Below the pieces are notes generated by a model, which was not told where the DNA came from, searched no databases, and worked only from the letters and a program-made list of their open reading frames with translations. From Ignavibacteria bacterium (GTDB lineage: Bacteria > Bacteroidota > Ignavibacteria > Ch128b), in the NCBI GenBank assembly GCA_013177855.1, contig JABLYA010000001.1:1936983-2000982 (forward strand): a DNA stretch of 64,000 nt, given 5' to 3'. Below are positions 58,998 to 64,000 of the stretch, in pieces. The stretch's first letter is position 1. Each line of letters opens with the position of its first letter. The translations under genes were made by a program, and so were the position numbers.

Positions 58998-60758
58998 ATG
59001 ATAAAACTTTTAGATGAATTAAAAAATGTTCTTTGCCAGAGAGAAGATTTAATAATTGATAACTCAATTGCAAAAAACAAAATAATTGAGTTAGCTCTTA
59101 AAGATGACAGTGATTTAATAAAATTATTACTGACAAATGATTTAATAAAAAATCATTTCTTCTTAGATGTTGATGGGGTTTTAATATTCTTAAAAGATAA
59201 ATTCATTAAGTTTATATCTACAAAAGCATTCCTGCCTGATTCTTATACAGCTTTTAAAAATAAGATTGGTTTAATAGATGAGAAGGGGGAATTTATAAGC
59301 GAAAAGAAGGAGGTAGTTTTATCCTGGCCTTATAAGGATTGTGTTTTAGAAGGTGGAATGACAAAAGAAGATCAAAAGAGAGATGAAATTTTCTGGAACG
59401 AAATTTTAGCCCCAGATGAAATCAGCCGTTTGCTTGACCCGAAGGTCTTTACAAACGCAAAGAGAATTAATGAAAAAGGTGAGCACAAATTTGATGGATT
59501 TAAAACTGATGAAAAAGGAGATATTAAAGATAACTTGATTATTAAAGGCAACAATCTTTTAGTCCTTCATTCCCTTAAAAAGCGCTTTGCTGGAAAAGTA
59601 AAATTGATTTACATTGATCCACCATTCAATACAGGGAATGACAGTTTTAACTATAATGATAGATTCAACCATTCTTCTTGGTTAACATTTATGAAAAATA
59701 GACTTGAGATAGCCAGGAATATGCTATCAACGGATGGTAACATTTTTATTCATATTGACATTAATGAATCACACTATCTTAAAACGTTGTGTGATGAGAT
59801 TTTTGATCGTAATAATTTTGTTGAAGAGATAATATGGTCATATGGCTCACCCTCGGGTGGCCGAGCAGCAGGCGCTAAACCGGTAAATATTCATAATTAT
59901 ATACTCCATTACGCAAAAAATTACAAAAATAGAAAGCAGAATAAGGTATTTACTCCTTATTCAGAAAAGTATATTGAGGATTGGTTTAAATTTACCGATA
60001 AAGACGGTCGGCGTTATCAACGTCGCATGCGAGGAAGAGATGAAAAGGGAAATATAATTTGGGAAAAACAGTATCTTGATGAAAGCAAAGGAGTACCGCT
60101 TACAACTGTATGGGATGATATAAAACAAGTTTATGCTGATCCACGTGCATACAAAGAAAACCAAGCTAAGTATACTGAACTGATACGTGAATTTTCTGGT
60201 CAAAAACCAGAAGCTCTGATAAAAAGAATTTTAGATATGGCATCAGACGAAGGTGATTTGGTTTTAGATTTTTTTGCCGGTACCGGAACTACAGGAGCAG
60301 TGGCTCACAAAACCAAAAGACAGTTTATTTTAGTAGAGCAAATGGATGAACAAGTAGATATTTTAATAAAGCGATTAAAGAAAACTATTGCCGGCGATCA
60401 GGCCGGAATTTCAAGAGAGGTTAATTGGCAGGGCGGAGGTGATTTCGTCTATTTAGAACTAATGAAATGGAATGAAAACTTTGCTGATGAAATTAAAAAA
60501 GCAAAAACGAAAGAAGAGTTAAAAAAATTATGGGAGATAATGAAAGAAAAAGCATTCTTGAGTTATAAAGTTGATATAAAAGCAATAGACGAACACGCAA
60601 AAGATTTTGATGATTTATCCATTGAAGACCAAAAGAGATTTTTGTATGAATGTTTAGATAAAAATCACTGGTATGTAAACTATACTGAAATTGATGATGA
60701 AACTTATCAAGTGTCGGAAGAGGATAAAAAGTTAAATAGGGAGTTTTATGGGGGATAA
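58998..60758 (+). CDS. mod: Type III restriction-modification DNA methyltransferase (Mod)
   Basis: A 586-residue N6-adenine methyltransferase of the beta class, in which the catalytic motif precedes the SAM motif. Catalytic motif IV is DPPF (from Asp207, DPPFNTGND), a TRD-like region follows (~250-390), and SAM-binding motif I is FFAGTGTTG (~425-433). The N-terminal ~190 residues are of the type III Mod kind. It methylates one strand of an asymmetric site and guides Res. The res gene starts 3 kb downstream (63776), separated by an AlbA_2 and a Fic gene. Mod's stop overlaps the AlbA_2 gene start. ORF length and motifs look intact. Confidence 0.93.
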   Translation: MIKLLDELKNVLCQREDLIIDNSIAKNKIIELALKDDSDLIKLLLTNDLIKNHFFLDVDGVLIFLKDKFIKFISTKAFLPDSYTAFKNKIGLIDEKGEFISEKKEVVLSWPYKDCVLEGGMTKEDQKRDEIFWNEILAPDEISRLLDPKVFTNAKRINEKGEHKFDGFKTDEKGDIKDNLIIKGNNLLVLHSLKKRFAGKVKLIYIDPPFNTGNDSFNYNDRFNHSSWLTFMKNRLEIARNMLSTDGNIFIHIDINESHYLKTLCDEIFDRNNFVEEIIWSYGSPSGGRAAGAKPVNIHNYILHYAKNYKNRKQNKVFTPYSEKYIEDWFKFTDKDGRRYQRRMRGRDEKGNIIWEKQYLDESKGVPLTTVWDDIKQVYADPRAYKENQAKYTELIREFSGQKPEALIKRILDMASDEGDLVLDFFAGTGTTGAVAHKTKRQFILVEQMDEQVDILIKRLKKTIAGDQAGISREVNWQGGGDFVYLELMKWNENFADEIKKAKTKEELKKLWEIMKEKAFLSYKVDIKAIDEHAKDFDDLSIEDQKRFLYECLDKNHWYVNYTEIDDETYQVSEEDKKLNREFYGG

Positions 60759-62385
60759 TATGGGTAACGAATTACATTTACCCTGGAATAACGATACACT
60801 TGAGCAGTTGCTTCTTAAAATTATTAAAATAGGTGAAACAACTAAGGTTGATTTTAAAAAAACATTAAATCTTGAAACTTATGATCAAAAAGCAGAATTA
60901 TTGAAAGATATTTCTGCTTTAGCAAATACATATGACGAAAATTACTTTGATTATGGGTTTATTATTTTGGGGGTAGAACAAAATCAATTTATCGGTGTAA
61001 ATTTTCAACAAAAAGTTGATAATTTACAGTCTCAAATTGATGATCTTATAAAAACTTATATTGCGCCCTTTATAAAGACACATGTTTTAACATTTACTAA
61101 TGATAATAAAATATTGGGAGTAATTGTAGTTCCACCGACAAGGAATGCACCACATGTTTTTATTAGAGACATTGGTAATAAACATCGTGGTGATATTTAT
61201 GTTCGCAGAGGAACTATAACAGAAAAAGCTTTACCAGAGGATTTCGCTCTATTCTTTAGACATCATCTTGAAGAATATACCTACACAATGCGACAGGAAA
61301 TAAAAGATATTCAGTTAAATATTGAGAAAATAAAAAAAGATTTATTTGATATAAAAAGTAGTAGAATTTCAGGGACGGTTGAAGAAAATACTGATAAAGC
61401 CGATGAGTCATTAGAAAGAAAAAGTAAACCGCACAGACAAAAATCTACTTCCTTAATACAAGAAATTGAAAAAACTTTTGCTTCCGAAGAAGATCCTATA
61501 AAATATGGCTTAATAAAAGAGGCAAAAAAAATACAGTCTTTTCTTGAGACTAATTTTATCCCATGGGATCTTCAGGTTCCGTCAAAAGAGGGAGGCAAGA
61601 AACTTTTTTCTACTATTGAAAAAGAAGCAGAAACATACTGGATTGCGTTATCAAAAATTCTTATAAGAGATGATAAAGGTAAATACGATGAGGCGATAAT
61701 TCAATCATTAGGCTATCTTGCTCGTTATTATGAACCGCCATCTGGTATAACATTTACCCATTTAGGACAAAACATTCGTTATTATCCCTTAGTTGTAAGT
61801 TTATACATCATTTTTATTATTGGTGCATTTAAAAAGAAATTATCACTATTAAAAGCAATATCTAATATTGAATTAATGAGTCGGTCAGTTTATAGTGAAC
61901 CTCTTTCTATTGCTTATTCTCTGTTTTTTATACGTATTGCTGGGGATATATTTCAAACACAACACGAAAATTATCCTAACTCTCGGTGGTGCGAACCAGT
62001 AGCTAGTTATATAAAAATCTTAATTGATCAAAAAGTTTATATTGATGATTACATCTGGGATAAAGATGCAAATTTTTATATTGGCGAGTTTCTCTTAAGT
62101 CTTTTACCTTTAGATATAATAGACCAAAATACCAGCAAACAAATTAATCGTATGCCTTCATCTGGCCTTTATATTTATACCAGTTCTGCTATACCTTCTA
62201 TTCGTCGATTTTTGAGGAATGAACGTAGTTGGATCGAAAAAATTTTTAATCGTCCATTTGGTGATATTCTAAAAGATTTTGATGAAACGGCAATAAAAAA
62301 TACAAATATATTATGTACTGCTGCCGGGTTCGTTTCAGGTGCTTTTAAGAGTGCTTTCCCAGAAATGAGAGAATTAAAGAACTAA
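60748..62385 (+). CDS. AlbA_2 (Schlafen-type) domain protein in a type III R-M locus
   Basis: A 545-residue protein. Residues ~15-165 are an AlbA_2/divergent AAA-4 domain (KVDFKKTLNL, ELLKDISALANT, GFIILGVEQNQFIGVNF, HRGDIYVRRGTITEKA). A short coiled coil lies at ~180-205 and a charged linker to ~245. The C-terminal ~300 residues are mostly helical and not recognised. The gene starts 11 bases before the mod stop, with AGGGAG at 60737-60742; an in-frame ATG at 60760 is an alternative. AlbA_2 proteins are common in defence islands and can bind nucleic acids. Its role here is not established. Confidence 0.84.
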   Translation: MGDNMGNELHLPWNNDTLEQLLLKIIKIGETTKVDFKKTLNLETYDQKAELLKDISALANTYDENYFDYGFIILGVEQNQFIGVNFQQKVDNLQSQIDDLIKTYIAPFIKTHVLTFTNDNKILGVIVVPPTRNAPHVFIRDIGNKHRGDIYVRRGTITEKALPEDFALFFRHHLEEYTYTMRQEIKDIQLNIEKIKKDLFDIKSSRISGTVEENTDKADESLERKSKPHRQKSTSLIQEIEKTFASEEDPIKYGLIKEAKKIQSFLETNFIPWDLQVPSKEGGKKLFSTIEKEAETYWIALSKILIRDDKGKYDEAIIQSLGYLARYYEPPSGITFTHLGQNIRYYPLVVSLYIIFIIGAFKKKLSLLKAISNIELMSRSVYSEPLSIAYSLFFIRIAGDIFQTQHENYPNSRWCEPVASYIKILIDQKVYIDDYIWDKDANFYIGEFLLSLLPLDIIDQNTSKQINRMPSSGLYIYTSSAIPSIRRFLRNERSWIEKIFNRPFGDILKDFDETAIKNTNILCTAAGFVSGAFKSAFPEMRELKN

Positions 62386-62494
62386 AAATAATCAAATGAT
62401 GATATATAATATTTTAATTCAATTAAAAAATTTTTTTATCTAGATTATTTTGGACTAAGCTAAAGATGCGTTTTTAAGCTATATTTAAAGCGAC

Positions 62495-62598
62495 TTTAAC
62501 GAGATGTTAAATGTTATATTTACAAAATGTTAAATGTTTTATGATATATATGTAAAAAAAATCTATAAAATAAAGGATTTTTTTAACAAGGTGTTAAA
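62495..62598 (+). promoter_or_regulatory. Repeated TTTAAC-N5-GTTAAA palindromes upstream of fic
   Basis: Two 17-base palindromes, 62495-62511 and 62582-62598, with a degenerate third at 62520-62536 that keeps the right half GTTAAA and reads ATTTAC on the left. The last ends 11 bases before the fic ATG and would overlap its ribosome-binding region. Operator sites for a dimeric repressor are the natural reading; the regulator is unknown, and the wHTH-like tail of the Fic protein is one candidate. Confidence 0.6.
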
Positions 62599-62609
62599 TC
62601 TTATAAATT

Positions 62610-63773
62610 ATGCATGCAAATTTTAGACATATTGATTTACGTTTAATAGATCCGCCTTTTGGTTCCAATCTTAATACTTTAATCTTAGAACTGGATTATT
62701 TACGCAGAAAACCTTTAGGTGGGACAACTCATCCAGGTATTTTTTCCCAATTAAAAGAAATTTTTCATACTCTGGAAAGTATTGGTTCTGCGCGCATTGA
62801 GGGAAACAGAACAACCATTGCCGAGTATGTGGAAAGAAAAATAGAAGGCAGGAAGACTAAGGAAGAAAAATTTTTAGAGATTGAAAATAATGAAAATGCC
62901 CTCGATTTTATTGAGAAGAACATTGAGAATAGTGAAATAAATCGTTTATTTCTTAGTGAACTTCATAAAATAATTACTCAAAATCTAACTCCTCCTCCGC
63001 AGGGAGAAGGGAGTAGAAATCCGGGTGATTACAGAAAGAATAATGTAACTATTGCTCACTCTTCTCATCTGCCACCAGATGCGTCAACAGTACCAGCTTA
63101 TATGGATGAACTTTTTGATTTTATTAACAGACAGGATCCTCCTCAATATGATCTATTGAAGGTTGCGCTTGCTCACCATCGTTTTGCCTGGATACATCCC
63201 TTTGATAATGGTAATGGACGCGTTGTCCGCTTATTAACTTATGCAATGTTAATTAAATACGGATTTAAGGTAAATATAGGCGGGAGAATTATTAACCCCA
63301 CAGCAGTCTTTTGCAGTGATAGAGAAAAATATTATCATTTTTTATCTATAGCTGATCAAGGGGATGATAAAAGTCTTCTAAACTGGTGCGAGTATGTATT
63401 AAGCGGCTTGAAAAAAGAGATTAATAAAATTGACAGACTTTTAGATTATAACTATTTAAATCAAAAAATTTTATTGCCTGCATTGGATTTTGCATTGGAA
63501 AGAAAATATATCACAGAAAATGAGTATAAAGTTTTATTAGTCGCAGCAAAAAAACAAGTAATACAGGCTGGAGATTTAAAATCCCTTTTTCCGAATAAAT
63601 TACCAGCTGAAATTTCAAGAATTATTAGAAGATTAAGAGAAAAAAGAATGCTTCAACCTGAAAACAGAAATACCAGAAAATATATATTGAAATTTGAAAA
63701 TAATTTTTTGTTACGTGGAATAATAGAAATGTTAGACAAAGAAAATTTCTTACCAATTCCTATTAATGAATAA
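62610..63773 (+). CDS. Fic family protein (class II, AMPylator type)
   Basis: A 387-residue Fic-domain protein. The catalytic motif is HPFDNGNGRVVRLL (His196). The inhibitory helix motif SARIEG (Ser60 to Gly65, Glu64) lies N-terminal to the Fic core, which places it in class II, where the Glu blocks productive ATP binding. The C-terminal ~90 residues (~295-387; YITENEYKVLLVAAKKQ, LPAEISRIIRRLREKRML) look like a winged helix. Fic enzymes attach AMP or another nucleotide to target proteins. It lies between the AlbA_2 gene and res, two bases from res, and has its own upstream region with repeated palindromes. Confidence 0.92.
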   Translation: MHANFRHIDLRLIDPPFGSNLNTLILELDYLRRKPLGGTTHPGIFSQLKEIFHTLESIGSARIEGNRTTIAEYVERKIEGRKTKEEKFLEIENNENALDFIEKNIENSEINRLFLSELHKIITQNLTPPPQGEGSRNPGDYRKNNVTIAHSSHLPPDASTVPAYMDELFDFINRQDPPQYDLLKVALAHHRFAWIHPFDNGNGRVVRLLTYAMLIKYGFKVNIGGRIINPTAVFCSDREKYYHFLSIADQGDDKSLLNWCEYVLSGLKKEINKIDRLLDYNYLNQKILLPALDFALERKYITENEYKVLLVAAKKQVIQAGDLKSLFPNKLPAEISRIIRRLREKRMLQPENRNTRKYILKFENNFLLRGIIEMLDKENFLPIPINE

Positions 63774-63775
63774 CT

Positions 63776-64000
63776 ATGCTTTACGAAACTTTTAATTCAT
63801 TAAAAGAAGCGCATGGACAGGATTATTTTACATCACGGGTTGGTGATGAGATAGTTCAGAATCTCAATCCAAGGTTTGAGTTGCGTGAGTATCAGAAAGA
63901 AGCCATTGGCAGGTTTGATTTTTATATAACTGAATATCGGCAAAGGAGATTGCCTTCTCATCTTCTATTTCATATGGCTACAGGTTCTGGTAAAACTCTT
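63776..64000 (+). CDS. res: Type III restriction enzyme Res subunit (3' truncated by window)
   Basis: The first 75 codons of a DEAD-like helicase are present, and the frame is open to the window end. FELREYQKEAIGRF is the Q-motif region and MATGSGKTL the Walker A. This N-terminus is that of type III Res proteins or related SF2 restriction helicases; the endonuclease domain lies beyond the window. ATG 63776 is two bases after the fic stop, so res is probably translated with fic. Confidence 0.85.
   Translation, partial: MLYETFNSLKEAHGQDYFTSRVGDEIVQNLNPRFELREYQKEAIGRFDFYITEYRQRRLPSHLLFHMATGSGKTL

Noticed and set aside
58068..64000. Prophage or integrative element
   Set aside because: No integrase, tRNA attachment site, phage structural gene or terminal repeat is visible; the right boundary is outside the window.

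Overview
The window is AT-rich chromosomal DNA (by eye roughly one third G+C) from a Gram-negative bacterium of the Bacteroidota/Ignavibacteriota side of the tree. The evidence is repeated C-terminal sorting domains of the type IX secretion system (T9SS), a PorV/PorQ-like outer-membrane protein, TonB receptors with CarboxypepD_reg-like N-termini, and a TTTG / TAnnTTTG promoter in front of a tRNA. The style of the genes points most to Ignavibacteria; that placement is inference, since no 16S or ribosomal operon lies in the window.

Layout. 1-5351: end of an exopolysaccharide cluster (sigma-54 regulator, glycosyltransferase, STAS protein, a nucleotidyltransferase/sugar-phosphate transferase fusion, and a two-receiver PP2C phosphatase). 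5448-13609: housekeeping and metabolism (EVE protein, inositol monophosphatase, PAP2 phosphatase, DUF2461, cation/proton antiporter, S9 peptidase, aldo/keto reductase). 13779-22693: outer-membrane protein, tRNA-Met, secG, lipoprotein, PBP4, SDR, LOG protein, a reverse operon of universal stress protein / zinc ribbon / rpsU, then purM and a PD40 propeller. 22708-46624: surface and secretion region with lipoproteins, two TonB receptors, T9SS substrates, PorV-like and beta-barrel proteins, two GHL10 glycosidases and a multi-CBM protein. 47933-58067: pepT, recG, a thioredoxin-like protein, nadK, DUF1844, an O-antigen ligase with an inserted beta-propeller, and an MsbA-like exporter. 58998-64000: a type III restriction-modification locus with an AlbA_2 protein and a Fic protein between mod and the truncated res.

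The intergenic DNA is rich in repeats: a 12-unit 55-bp array (33783-34405), a ~184-bp tandem repeat (49326-49915), many short palindromes (46762-47880), and decayed copies of the same palindrome families at 7491-7797. Two neighbouring T9SS genes share a nearly identical ~305-bp 3' end made of sorting domain, stop codon and terminator.

The best candidates for something not well described are the mod-AlbA_2-Fic-res locus with its operator-like palindromes, the propeller inserted in the O-antigen ligase, and the hairpin-preserving 55-bp array.
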